In this document: in pieces, positions 34,680 to 42,348 of the stretch
Position numbering within the stretch: the first letter of the stretch is position 1
Layout: every line of letters begins with the position of its first letter
Origin: Mariniflexile jejuense
Lineage (GTDB): Bacteria; Bacteroidota; Bacteroidia; Flavobacteriales; Flavobacteriaceae
Direction of reading: 5' to 3'
DNA length: 64,000 nucleotides
Assembly (NCBI RefSeq): GCF_042675665.1
Contig: NZ_JBHTJI010000001.1
Span: forward strand, 2,542,001-2,606,000
Made by a program: the position numbers and the translations under genes
Notes under the pieces: model-generated
Database searches by the model: none
The model's input: the letters and a program-made list of their open reading frames with translations, nothing else
Told to the model about the DNA's origin: nothing

Positions 34680-35753
34680 ATGAACACAAAATCAGTCATA
34701 AAAGGTCGTGGTGCGCAGGTAAATGTGCCCAATAAGTTTTTTGAACTTAGCCACGAAATGCGTGATGATTTTTTAGAATTTTGCCACAAAGAAGGCGAAG
34801 AAAGCGATAAAAATAAAACACTTTACTTGGAGGTGTTTCCTAAAACAATAGTAAACAAGGTTGAAAGTGTAGATGTTGGTATGGCATATTCCATGAATGT
34901 TTACCAAGGTTGCGAACATGGGTGTATTTATTGTTATGCACGCAACAGTCATGAATATTGGGGTTATAGTGCAGGTTTAGATTTTGAGCGCCGTATTTTG
35001 GTAAAAAAAGATGCGCCTAAACTTTTGGAAGCTTTGTTGCAAAAGAAAAGTTGGAAAGCGCATCCAATTGTTATGTCTGGTAATACCGATTGCTACCAAC
35101 CAGCCGAAAAACAATTTGAAATAACCCGAAAATGCTTGGAGGTATTTTTAAAATACAAACATCCGGTTGCTATTATTACAAAAAATGCGTTGATTATTAG
35201 AGATTTAGATATTTTAAAAGAACTTTCAAAAGACAATTTAATTGGTGTAAATATTTCAATAACGTCATTATCAGAAGATACAAGACGTGTTTTAGAACCA
35301 AGAACAACAACCATTGCAAAACGTCTAGAAACTGTAAAAATACTAAGTGAAAACGGCATTCCTGTAAATGTGATGCTTGCACCTATTATTCCATCAATAA
35401 ACAGTCATGAAATTTTGCCTTTGGCAAAAATAGTTTCAGAATATGGTGCATTATCAATTGCGCATACAATTGTTAGGTTAAATGGTGCTATTGGAGAAAT
35501 TTTTACCGATTGGATTTATAAAACCATGCCAGATAAAGCTGAAAAAGTATTGCATCAAATTGAAAGTTGCCACGGCGGAACATTAAATGATTCCAGATTT
35601 GGCACTCGCATGCGTGGTGAAGGAAAAATTGCAGAACAAATTAATAATCTTGTTAGTTTAGCAAGGAAAAAATATTTTAAAAATAAAGGAATGCCAAAGT
35701 TAAACATGCAACTTCATGAGCAGTATAAAGATGGACAATTAAAACTATTTTAA
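34680..35753 (+). CDS. Radical SAM protein, PA0069 family
   Basis: 357 residues. CEHGCIYC gives the CxxxCxxC cluster ligands Cys78, Cys82 and Cys85, followed by a radical-SAM barrel with MSGNTDCYQPAEKQFEITR and GVNISITSLSEDTRRVLEPR. The whole pattern fits the PA0069/SplB-related group found in many bacteria; its reaction is unknown and it is not spore photoproduct lyase. It is divergent from the methyltransferase gene across a 246-base gap and ends before a palindromic terminator. Confidence 0.88.
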   Translation: MNTKSVIKGRGAQVNVPNKFFELSHEMRDDFLEFCHKEGEESDKNKTLYLEVFPKTIVNKVESVDVGMAYSMNVYQGCEHGCIYCYARNSHEYWGYSAGLDFERRILVKKDAPKLLEALLQKKSWKAHPIVMSGNTDCYQPAEKQFEITRKCLEVFLKYKHPVAIITKNALIIRDLDILKELSKDNLIGVNISITSLSEDTRRVLEPRTTTIAKRLETVKILSENGIPVNVMLAPIIPSINSHEILPLAKIVSEYGALSIAHTIVRLNGAIGEIFTDWIYKTMPDKAEKVLHQIESCHGGTLNDSRFGTRMRGEGKIAEQINNLVSLARKKYFKNKGMPKLNMQLHEQYKDGQLKLF

Positions 35754-35762
35754 ACAAAAAAA

Positions 35763-35782
35763 GAGTGAACAATTGTTCACTC
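35763..35782. terminator. Palindromic bidirectional terminator
   Basis: GAGTGAACAATTGTTCACTC is a perfect 20-base palindrome lying between two converging genes. A-rich bases on the left give a U-tract for transcripts of the minus-strand gene at 35811; the right side is a weaker T-run for the radical SAM gene. Confidence 0.8.
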
Positions 35783-35810
35783 TCCTTCAAATTAAAAGAT
35801 ATTTGGTTAG

Positions 35811-36419
35811 TTATTTAATTTCCTCTATAAATGTATGACCTTCAGTGGTATATACAATTTTGTAATCGCCTTTGTTTTTACCGGTTAACTTGAAAATTCT
35901 ATTAGCATTTTCAGTGTTTTTAATAGTTTCAGAATATATAAGTTCTGAACTATTATAAGTTCCATCAGTAAAATAAATAGCAATTTCTAAAGGCGCTTTG
36001 CTTAGCGATAATCTAGACATAAAAACTACATCACCTTTCACTCTAGTAACTGGTTTAAAAATGGTTTTTTCAGAATCTTTAATAAAAGTAACCGTTTTTG
36101 CTAGTACATTAAAAGGGATTGATTGTATCTCAACATCTTTATTAAGCTCAAACATGTAATTACCGTTAGGAAGCGACGTTAAATCGAATCCTTTTGTGTA
36201 TGTTCCAGTTTGTAAAATAAGCTCTTTATATATTACAATACCATTATTATCTTTGATAGACAATAGGTTTCCTTGCTTTACATTGTTTAAAGTAAGAGAG
36301 GTTCTTTCAGCATCATTTTTAATAGTGTAAAATGGTGCTTCATTTGCGAAACTTAACAAGGTAACAAACATAGCTACCATTAAGAATCCTTTTTTTGAGT
36401 TGTTTAATACGTTTTTCAT
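35811..36419 (-). CDS. Secreted protein of unknown function, paralogue 1
   Basis: 202 residues with a signal peptide ending near ANEA. The mature part is beta-rich with SLTLNNVKQGNLLSIKDNNG and TKGFDLTSLPNGNYMFEL, like the small beta-sandwich domains common in secreted Bacteroidota proteins. The first 100 or so residues are close to the neighbour at 36675-37271, and the upstream 119 bases differ at only about four positions, so the two arose by a recent tandem duplication. No LPxTG-like or type IX sorting domain. Function unknown. Confidence 0.75.
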   Translation of the reverse strand: MKNVLNNSKKGFLMVAMFVTLLSFANEAPFYTIKNDAERTSLTLNNVKQGNLLSIKDNNGIVIYKELILQTGTYTKGFDLTSLPNGNYMFELNKDVEIQSIPFNVLAKTVTFIKDSEKTIFKPVTRVKGDVVFMSRLSLSKAPLEIAIYFTDGTYNSSELIYSETIKNTENANRIFKLTGKNKGDYKIVYTTEGHTFIEEIK

Positions 36420-36455
36420 GATTTGGTGTTTTTAACGTTTTACAAGACAAAGATA
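36337..36455 (-). repeat. 119-base 5' repeat, copy 1 (promoter plus signal-peptide coding region)
   Basis: Matches 37189-37307 with about four differences by my count (offset 852 bases). It covers the promoter and the first 28 codons of the secreted-protein gene. Confidence 0.85.
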
Positions 36456-36478
36456 ATGTAGCTTTAAAGGTTTTAAAA
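36448..36478 (-). promoter_or_regulatory. Promoter of secreted paralogue 1
   Basis: Minus strand: TTTT (36475-36478), exactly 19 bases, TATCTTTG (36448-36455). Full -7 match and one mismatch in the -33 box. The same layout recurs at the second paralogue, which supports it. Confidence 0.65.
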
Positions 36479-36616
36479 CATTGATATTGACCAATTTATG
36501 TGGTATTTTACCTGTTATTATTACATCAATTTTTTGTTAAATTAATATAGTATATAATGTGGTTAATTGAGTGAATTTGTTTAAAATGGCAAAATTTCAA
36601 ATAGCTAACAGTAAGG

Positions 36617-36690
36617 CAAAAAAAAGTGAGCCACCACAGCTCACTTTACCAACTAAACTAAATAAGACATTAAACTAATTATTAATGAAT
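36617..36690 (-). repeat. 3' repeat, copy 1 (end of paralogue 2 plus terminator)
   Basis: Matches 37490-37564. From 36626 to 36690 the 65 bases are identical to 37500-37564, covering the last codons, stop, trailer and terminator hairpin. Confidence 0.9.
36618..36645 (-). terminator. Rho-independent terminator of secreted paralogue 2
   Basis: Seven-base perfect stem AGTGAGC / GCTCACT (36625-36631 and 36639-36645), seven-base loop, and eight A's on the plus strand giving a U-tract for the minus-strand transcript. Confidence 0.88.
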
Positions 36691-37271
36691 GTTGTATACT
36701 CCTTGTTATTAGAGCTTATTGTTACTTTATAATTTCCTTTTTCTAATTTGTAAACTTTTTCAATAGCTTTTATACCTTCAACTTTTTCAGAGTATAATAA
36801 TTCAAATTCGCTATTATTATCAGCATATATGCTAATTTTCATAGTTTCTAAATTTGGAGCTAGTTTGCTAATAAATAGCATATTGTTTTTTTGTTTAACA
36901 TAAGGTTTAAAAGTTGTAGTTTCTAAATCTTTGTTTACAAAAACGGCATTTGACTTTACAGTAAAAGGAATTGTGTTTGTTTCTAAATCTTTGTCTAATT
37001 CAAAAACATAATCGCCATTTGGCAGTGATGTAAAATTAAACCCTTTAGAGTAAATTCCAGATTTTTGAATTTCTTCAGTATATAGTACAATACCATTTTC
37101 ATCTTTAATAGAAAATTTATCACCTTGCTTTACATTATTTAAAGTAAGAGATGTTCTTTTTGCATCACTTTTAAATGTGTAAAAAGATGCTTCATTTGCG
37201 AAACTTAACAAGGTAGCAAACATAGTTACCATTAAGAATCCTTTTTTTGAGTTGTTTAATACGTTTTTCAT
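36675..37271 (-). CDS. Secreted protein of unknown function, paralogue 2
   Basis: 198 residues. Signal peptide and the first half are nearly the same as paralogue 1 (MKNVLNNSKKGFLMV start, SLTLNNVKQGDKFSIKD, KGFNFTSLPNGDYVFELDKD), while the C-terminal half has diverged more. Beta-rich, soluble after export, no cysteines in the mature part that I can see. It has its own promoter and terminator, so each paralogue is a self-contained unit. Function unknown. Confidence 0.75.
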   Translation of the reverse strand: MKNVLNNSKKGFLMVTMFATLLSFANEASFYTFKSDAKRTSLTLNNVKQGDKFSIKDENGIVLYTEEIQKSGIYSKGFNFTSLPNGDYVFELDKDLETNTIPFTVKSNAVFVNKDLETTTFKPYVKQKNNMLFISKLAPNLETMKISIYADNNSEFELLYSEKVEGIKAIEKVYKLEKGNYKVTISSNNKEYTTFINN

Positions 37272-37307
37272 GATTTGGTGTTTTTAACGTTTCACAAGGC
37301 AAAGATA
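37189..37307 (-). repeat. 119-base 5' repeat, copy 2
   Basis: Partner of 36337-36455, about four differences in 119 bases, including the promoter and signal-peptide codons. Confidence 0.85.
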
Positions 37308-37330
37308 TGATGAGATTACGCGTAAGAAAA
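37300..37330 (-). promoter_or_regulatory. Promoter of secreted paralogue 2
   Basis: Minus strand: TTTT (37327-37330), 19 bases, TATCTTTG (37300-37307). The same spacing as at paralogue 1, although the spacer sequence differs, so the boxes are under selection or recently copied. Confidence 0.65.
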
Positions 37331-37489
37331 CATTTATATTGACTAATTTATATGCTATTTTATCAGTTATTAAAACATCAAATAAATGTTAAGTTAAAAT
37401 AGCATATATTGCTGTTAATTTATCACACTCAACTAAAAGAAGCTTGTTTTGTGTAAGAATAAATAAAAAAGAATAATTTAAAAATAGAG

Positions 37490-37564
37490 CAAAAAAAAAG
37501 TGAGCCACCACAGCTCACTTTACCAACTAAACTAAATAAGACATTAAACTAATTATTAATGAAT
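37490..37564 (-). repeat. 3' repeat, copy 2, without its gene
   Basis: Includes the terminator and the last eight codons (VTKFINN then stop in the minus frame), but the coding sequence before them is gone. It is 65 of 65 identical to the end of paralogue 2 over 37500-37564. Confidence 0.85.
37491..37519 (-). terminator. Terminator of the emptied third cassette
   Basis: Same hairpin as at 36618-36645: AGTGAGC / GCTCACT with a seven-base loop and nine A's on the plus strand. Confidence 0.85.
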
Positions 37565-37661
37565 TTTGTTACTCTGTTTTAAAGAATTATATTATATAGT
37601 ATTTAACTTTTCTAATTTTTGGTTGAAGTATTTTTGATTGTTATAATCTCTAAACTTTCAA
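37491..37661 (-). ncRNA. Possible small RNA from the emptied third cassette
   Basis: A -7 element (minus TATATTTG, 37667-37674) and the intact terminator at 37491-37519 frame about 170 bases without a reading frame longer than a few codons before a stop. A transcript from near 37661 to the terminator is expected if the promoter works. Inferred only; it may be silent debris. Confidence 0.3.
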
Positions 37662-37792
37662 CATTACAAATATATGCTGGTTTTAAAACTTATAAAGCAT
37701 CAAATTTGACCAATTTATATGCTATATTAACTGTTAATTAAATGTTAAATGAATGTTATGTTAAAATAACACACATTTAAGGCAATAGAATA
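37520..37792 (-). pseudogene. Remnant of a third secreted-protein cassette
   Basis: The 5' upstream region of this family (TTGACCAATTTATATGCTAT and neighbours) is present a third time at about 37708-37770, and the 3' end is present at 37490-37564, but only about 140 bases lie between where 600 of coding sequence should be. Only about eight C-terminal codons can be recognised before an in-frame stop. The rest of the 570-base gap up to the AraC gene holds no other gene that I can see. Confidence 0.55.
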
Positions 37793-37823
37793 CATATTAT
37801 GAAAATAATATGTTGTAATTTTG
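37793..37823 (+). promoter_or_regulatory. Inverted repeat and -7 element before the second AraC gene
   Basis: CATATTAT-GAAA-ATAATATG at 37793-37812 is a perfect eight-base inverted repeat, followed at 37816-37823 by TAATTTTG (TAnnTTTG). The repeat covers the region between -33 and -7, as an operator for repression would; the gene may control itself. Confidence 0.45.
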
Positions 37824-37842
37824 TTTTAATAAAAAATTTGTT

Positions 37843-38715
37843 ATGATTAATAAAAAACCAACTTTTAGGAAACTTACCCCGAGTTTCGGAAGTTCTATAT
37901 TAGTTAAACAACATGTAGAAACGATAGATAAGAACGGTGCATATTGGCATTTTCATCCAGAATTGGAGCTTATATATATAAACAAAGGGCAAGGAAAAAC
38001 ACACATAGGAAACCATTTATCCTATTTTAATAATAGTCAACTATTACTTATTGGGTCTAATTTACCGCATAACGGGTTTACCGATAGGTTAACTGCAAAC
38101 GGTACAGAAACAACCATACAGTTTAAATCTAATTTTTTAGGCGACGATTTTTTAAATGTGCCAGAAATGTCAAACATCATCTCTTTGTTTGAAAGAGCCA
38201 AAAAAGGAATACGTTTTAAAGTTGAAACTAAGCAGAAAATAGGCCCGAAAATTGAAAAACTATTAGAACATCAAGGGCTTAAACGCGTGTTGAAGTTTTT
38301 AGAAATATTAGATTATTTAGCTACAACCGATGATTATAGCTTATTAAATGCTGATGGTTTTGCATTTGAAACCGAACCTCAAGACAGTGGTAAAATTGAT
38401 ATTATTTTTAAATACGTTAATAAAAATTTCCACAATCATATTACTTTAGATGAAATTGCAGATGAAGTAAGTATGACGGTTCCAGCATTTTGTAGATACT
38501 TTAAAAAAGCAACAGGAAAAACATTTACACAATTAGTAAATGAGTATCGTGTTGTACATGCTACTAAATTGCTTAATGAAAGCCAAAAAAGTATAGCCGA
38601 TATTTGTTTTGAATGTGGTTTTAACAACTTTTCACATTTCAATAAGCAGTTTAACGAAATTACGGGTAAAAGTGCATCAAACTATAGAAAGGAAATAAAG
38701 TTAATTATTCAATAA
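37843..38715 (+). CDS. AraC-family regulator with N-terminal cupin
   Basis: 290 residues. The N-terminal half is a cupin sensor (YWHFHPELELIYINKGQG, with PHNGF closing the barrel), the C-terminal half is an AraC DNA-binding domain (TVPAFCRYFKKATGKTF and ECGFNNFSHFNKQFNEITG). Regulators of this build often respond to sugars or other carbon sources. It ends directly against the stop of the opposing HD-hydrolase gene with no spacer. Its targets may include the neighbouring secreted-protein genes; that is a guess from position. Confidence 0.88.
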   Translation: MINKKPTFRKLTPSFGSSILVKQHVETIDKNGAYWHFHPELELIYINKGQGKTHIGNHLSYFNNSQLLLIGSNLPHNGFTDRLTANGTETTIQFKSNFLGDDFLNVPEMSNIISLFERAKKGIRFKVETKQKIGPKIEKLLEHQGLKRVLKFLEILDYLATTDDYSLLNADGFAFETEPQDSGKIDIIFKYVNKNFHNHITLDEIADEVSMTVPAFCRYFKKATGKTFTQLVNEYRVVHATKLLNESQKSIADICFECGFNNFSHFNKQFNEITGKSASNYRKEIKLIIQ

Positions 38716-39369
38716 TTAAGCTTTACCGTTCCATTCATTATAAAACTGGTTAAGATATAGTTCCATAAAGTTATGCCTTTGTGTGGCTATGTCTTTTCCT
38801 GTTTTTGTATTCATTTTGTCTTTTAAAAGTAATAGTTTTTCATAAAAATGATTAATTGTAGGTGCTTTTGATGCTTTATATTCCTCTTTACTCATATTTA
38901 AATTTGGTTTAATGTTTGGGTTGTAAATTTCTCGGTTTTTAAAACCACCATAATTAAAACAACGTGCAATACCCATAGCACCAATAGCATCTAACCTATC
39001 AGCATCTTGAACCACATCTAGTTCTACCGATTTAAATTTTTGTACTTCATTGCCACCTTTAAAAGAAATGTTTTCAATAATTTGTACAACGTGCTCAATA
39101 GTTTTAGAATCTACGTTGTGTTTAAATAAGAATTCAAGGGCTATTTTAGGACCAATAGTTTCGTCACCATTATGGAATTTACTATCGGCAATATCATGTA
39201 GCAACGCAGCTAATTGAACAACTAACACATCAACTTTTTCATTTTTAGCTATTAATAAGGCATTTTTATAAACACGTTCTATATGAAACCAATCGTGTCC
39301 GCCTTCAGCGTTAGCTAATTGTTCTTTTACAAAAGTGATGGTTTTATTTATTAGTTCTGTTGAAGTCAT
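38716..39369 (-). CDS. HD-domain phosphohydrolase
   Basis: 217 residues. Metal ligands of the HD fold can be traced: His29 in DWFHIERV, His58-Asp59 in LLHDIADSKFH, and an Asp in VQDADRLDAIG. The form is close to the YedJ/YpgQ-type small HD hydrolases that act on nucleotides or phosphate esters; substrate unknown. Cytoplasmic. Stop codons of this gene and the AraC gene abut. A terminator of the desaturase gene lies just before its start. Confidence 0.85.
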   Translation of the reverse strand: MTSTELINKTITFVKEQLANAEGGHDWFHIERVYKNALLIAKNEKVDVLVVQLAALLHDIADSKFHNGDETIGPKIALEFLFKHNVDSKTIEHVVQIIENISFKGGNEVQKFKSVELDVVQDADRLDAIGAMGIARCFNYGGFKNREIYNPNIKPNLNMSKEEYKASKAPTINHFYEKLLLLKDKMNTKTGKDIATQRHNFMELYLNQFYNEWNGKA

Positions 39370-39387
39370 AAAGTATATAAAAATAAA

Positions 39388-39413
39388 AATTCCTTTCGGT
39401 TTTGAAAGGAATT
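39388..39413 (-). terminator. Terminator of the acyl-ACP desaturase gene
   Basis: Ten-base perfect stem AATTCCTTTC / GAAAGGAATT with a six-base loop, flanked by A/T runs, between the desaturase stop and the HD gene start. Confidence 0.8.
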
Positions 39414-39438
39414 TTTTGGTATTTTGAATTTAAAAAAC

Positions 39439-40437
39439 CTATTTAATAATTGCAGGTTCAACCCATTTAAACTGAAAAGAGTTTTGTGGTATCTTCATGC
39501 GTTCTGATAAACGATACATTCTAGCAGGGAGTTTCATTAGATAATCTCGCGCTTTTTCAGCTTCATCAGTAAGTCCAGTAATTTTATCTATTTCCCAACG
39601 GTTTATTAATTTATCTAAAATATCAACATAATCGGTTGATGTGTAAACACCTATACGTTGCGCTGTATTAGAAAATTCTTCAAAAGCAGTACTTATTTTA
39701 TTGCCCGATTCTCTTAAAAAATGTGCTGGCATAGTAATTTTTTGCTTCATCATATCATGAAACGCCATCATCATTTGGCTTGGATCTACTTTAAAAATGC
39801 GCTCTACAAACTCAGAATAGGCATGATGATGTCTCATTTCATCACCTGAAATAATTTTACACATTTTACCAAGTTGTTTATTACCATTTTGACTTGCAAT
39901 TTTAGCAACACGGTTATGAGAAATGTAGGTTGCCAACTCTTGAAAACTGGTGTAAACAAAGTTTTTGTATGGATCTCTATCGGTGCCAATATCAAAGCCA
40001 TCGGCAATTAAATGTTGGGTTGTAATTTCAATTTCGCGCATGTTTACACGTCCAGAAAGGTAAAGGTATTTGTTAAGTACATCACCATGGCGGTTTTCTT
40101 CACCTGTCCAGTGGCGTACCCATTTTGCCCAACCATTTTCTTTTTCTCTATCAACCTGGTCAACACCTTCAACATCCATTAACCACGATTCGTAGGTTGG
40201 TAATGCTTCTTCAGTAATCATATCGCCAACTAAAACTACCCAAAAATCATAAGGTAATTCTTTTGAAAGCTCACGTATTTCGCGCACTTCTTCAAAAAAA
40301 GTATCTTTTTCAGAATTAGGTAAAAAGTCGGTTGGTTGCCATATTTTATCAATTGGAATTAAGTATTTCTGTATTAAAGATTCAACGTCTTTTTCCAAAA
40401 ACTGCATCACTTCTAATCTCACATTTTTTAACGACAT
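39439..40437 (-). CDS. Acyl-ACP desaturase, ferritin-like di-iron type
   Basis: 332 residues. Di-iron motifs are EENRHGD and DEMRHHHAY, the pattern of plant-type stearoyl-ACP desaturases, with the usual helical bundle. It inserts a double bond (typically Delta-9) into acyl-ACP and so adjusts membrane fluidity. The acyltransferase gene lies ten bases upstream in the same direction, so unsaturated acyl chains may be handed to lipid assembly. Soluble; needs ferredoxin in its known relatives. Confidence 0.92.
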   Translation of the reverse strand: MSLKNVRLEVMQFLEKDVESLIQKYLIPIDKIWQPTDFLPNSEKDTFFEEVREIRELSKELPYDFWVVLVGDMITEEALPTYESWLMDVEGVDQVDREKENGWAKWVRHWTGEENRHGDVLNKYLYLSGRVNMREIEITTQHLIADGFDIGTDRDPYKNFVYTSFQELATYISHNRVAKIASQNGNKQLGKMCKIISGDEMRHHHAYSEFVERIFKVDPSQMMMAFHDMMKQKITMPAHFLRESGNKISTAFEEFSNTAQRIGVYTSTDYVDILDKLINRWEIDKITGLTDEAEKARDYLMKLPARMYRLSERMKIPQNSFQFKWVEPAIIK

Positions 40438-40447
40438 CTTTTATGTT

Positions 40448-41185
40448 TTATGAATTTATTTTGCTTTTAATAGCAGATTCAATATTATTAATTAGGTCTT
40501 GTTTGTCTACAAAGGTACTAACTTTTAAAGGCTTATGCACAGTAAAAGTGATATGAGTACCTAAACCCATTGGAAATTTACCATATTTTAGCATTTTCCA
40601 TGAATTATTTATGGTAATTGGTACTACTAAAGCCGATGGAATTTTTTTAAACAATACCTCTAAACCTTTGGTTTGAAAGGGTTTTGGCTCGCCATTTTTG
40701 CTACGTGTACCTTCGGGAAAAATAACGGCGGCACGTTTGTTAGTTTCAATGTATTCACCAAATCGCATAAGTTCTGGTAGCGATTGTCTTGGGTTTTTTC
40801 TATCAATTAGTGCTGCACCACCATGGCGTAAATTGTAAGATACACTTGGAATACCTTTACCTAATTCAATTTTACTGATAAATTTTGGGTGATGCTTACG
40901 CATATACCATGTTATTGGGTATATATCATGCAAACTTTGATGGTTAGCAACAATAATTAATGGTTGATTGCTGTCTATTTGATGCGGATTTGTAAACGTA
41001 AAACGTGTACCCAAAATATTAGCACAGCGCATTAAAAAAAACTGTAAAATATCAACACTTTTTTTATGTGCTTGGTAACCAAATACGTTGAAGCATAGCC
41101 ATTGTATAGGATGAAAAATAACAAGTGTTAAAAAAAAACACAAATAATAAATAACACTTAAAGGGAATGACACTAGTTTTTGCAT
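40448..41185 (-). CDS. plsC: Lysophospholipid/1-acylglycerol-3-phosphate acyltransferase
   Basis: 245 residues. One N-terminal membrane segment, then NHQSLHDI (HX4D catalytic motif) and FPEGTRS (substrate phosphate binding), both classic PlsC. It acylates lysophosphatidic acid or a similar lysolipid at the inner membrane. It is followed by the desaturase gene after ten bases. Whether it is the main PlsC or a specialised paralogue cannot be told. Confidence 0.88.
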   Translation of the reverse strand: MQKLVSFPLSVIYYLCFFLTLVIFHPIQWLCFNVFGYQAHKKSVDILQFFLMRCANILGTRFTFTNPHQIDSNQPLIIVANHQSLHDIYPITWYMRKHHPKFISKIELGKGIPSVSYNLRHGGAALIDRKNPRQSLPELMRFGEYIETNKRAAVIFPEGTRSKNGEPKPFQTKGLEVLFKKIPSALVVPITINNSWKMLKYGKFPMGLGTHITFTVHKPLKVSTFVDKQDLINNIESAIKSKINS

Positions 41186-41212
41186 GCCCCAAAAATAAGC
41201 AAAAACAGGCTT

Positions 41213-41602
41213 TTAATAAATAACTATACAGGTGTTATTTTCACATTTTATACTAGTTGGTGGTGTTACAAACATGCAATCGGAAATGGCGCCCCATTTT
41301 TTGTTAAAATCGGACTCTTTTTTGTTGTAAGTTTCAACCATGTTTTCAAGTTTTTCAACGTTTATAGAAGTAGAATATACTAAATAGCTCCAAGGACCGC
41401 CACAAGGTTTACTACCTAAGGCAATATATTTACAAGTTGTGTTTTCATTGCAAATGGAAGTTGCAGCTAAATCTTCAATGGCTTTTTTTGAAATATTTAA
41501 AGCTTCTTGTTCACTTTCTTGTGTAGCAATAGTATCATCTTCACATTGAAATGCCATTAAAAACAAGCACGAAATAAAAAAAACAGGAAGAAACTTTTTC
41601 AT
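41213..41602 (-). CDS. Small lipoprotein of unknown function
   Basis: 129 residues. Lipoprotein signal with the lipobox Cys in MAFQCEDD. The acidic residues directly after the Cys resemble the surface-export signal of Bacteroidota lipoproteins (a known class in Capnocytophaga and Flavobacterium), so it may be displayed on the cell surface. Five more cysteines in the mature part (two pairs likely, e.g. CNENTTCKY and CENNTC) may form disulfides. No known domain. 27 bases after it the acyltransferase gene begins on the left. Confidence 0.65.
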   Translation of the reverse strand: MKKFLPVFFISCLFLMAFQCEDDTIATQESEQEALNISKKAIEDLAATSICNENTTCKYIALGSKPCGGPWSYLVYSTSINVEKLENMVETYNKKESDFNKKWGAISDCMFVTPPTSIKCENNTCIVIY

Positions 41603-41663
41603 AAATTAATATTTATCTTAAGATACAATTTTGTTTAAAAGGTTGCGCTGTAACCTAAAAAAA

Positions 41664-41690
41664 AAGACCGCGATATAATTTCGTGGTCTT
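41664..41690 (-). terminator. Terminator of the bacilliredoxin gene
   Basis: Stem AAGACCGCGA / TCGTGGTCTT (one G-T pair), seven-base loop, with nine A's on the plus side forming the U-tract of the minus-strand transcript. Confidence 0.82.
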
Positions 41691-41711
41691 TTTTAAATTA
41701 GTTATGCTTTT

Positions 41712-42122
41712 TTAACAATACTCGTTGTAAGCATCTGTAAGATTTTCAGCAATTAATTCTGCAGGTCTGCCTTCAATGTGGTGACGCTCAAGCATGTGTA
41801 CCAATTCGCCATCTTTAAACAATGCCATACTTGGAGAACTTGGTGGAAACGGTACCATATAACCACGAGCTGCATCAACAGCTTCTTTATCAACACCTGC
41901 AAAAACCGTTACAATATGGTCTGGACGTTTTGCGTTTTGTAAACTCATTCTAGCACCTGGACGCGCATTGGCTGCCGCACAACCACAAACCGAATTTACA
42001 ACCACAAGTGTTGTACCTTCTTTTGCTAATGCAGCATCAACAGCTTCGGCAGTGTGTAATTCTTCAAAACCAACTTTGGTTAAATCTTCGCGCATTGGCT
42101 TTACTAATTCTGCTGGATACAT
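41712..42122 (-). CDS. Bacilliredoxin, BrxA/BrxB family
   Basis: 136 residues, whole length. VNSVCGCAAANARPG holds the CGC active site, and PPSSPSMALFKDGELVHMLERHHIEGR matches the YphP/YqiW (DUF1094) fold. Known relatives remove bacillithiol from oxidised proteins, or act as thiol-disulfide isomerases. The presence of a bacilliredoxin suggests, but does not show, bacillithiol in this organism. Cytoplasmic. It has its own -7 element at 42158-42165 (minus TATCTTTG). Confidence 0.9.
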   Translation of the reverse strand: MYPAELVKPMREDLTKVGFEELHTAEAVDAALAKEGTTLVVVNSVCGCAAANARPGARMSLQNAKRPDHIVTVFAGVDKEAVDAARGYMVPFPPSSPSMALFKDGELVHMLERHHIEGRPAELIAENLTDAYNEYC

Positions 42123-42157
42123 ATTTTTAAATTTTATTAATTAACAATTTTAGATTG

Positions 42158-42165
42158 CAAAGATA
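42158..42165 (-). promoter_or_regulatory. Candidate -7 element of the bacilliredoxin gene
   Basis: Minus-strand TATCTTTG, full TAnnTTTG match, 35 bases before the ATG; no clear -33 box. Confidence 0.45.
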
Positions 42166-42312
42166 CTGAAAAGTATTTACTAAGCAGTCGCATATTATAC
42201 TTACAGTTTACAAATGATTCTCGAAATTTATCATACAAACTTTTAAATGCATACTAACGTTTTAGTTGCAATATCAAAGTAACAAATCATTAAAAAACCC
42301 GACTAACATTGG

Positions 42313-42320
42313 TATATTTG
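42313..42320 (+). promoter_or_regulatory. Candidate -7 element of the DnaJ/TerB gene
   Basis: TATATTTG at 42313-42320, 28 bases before the ATG; -33 region not distinct. Confidence 0.45.
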
Positions 42321-42348
42321 AAACCTATTAAAAATTAAATACGAGTAC

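Noticed and set aside
35811..37564. Repeats around the secreted paralogues as an insertion sequence
   Set aside because: No transposase, no terminal inverted repeats; the repeated parts are promoter, gene ends and terminator of duplicated genes.
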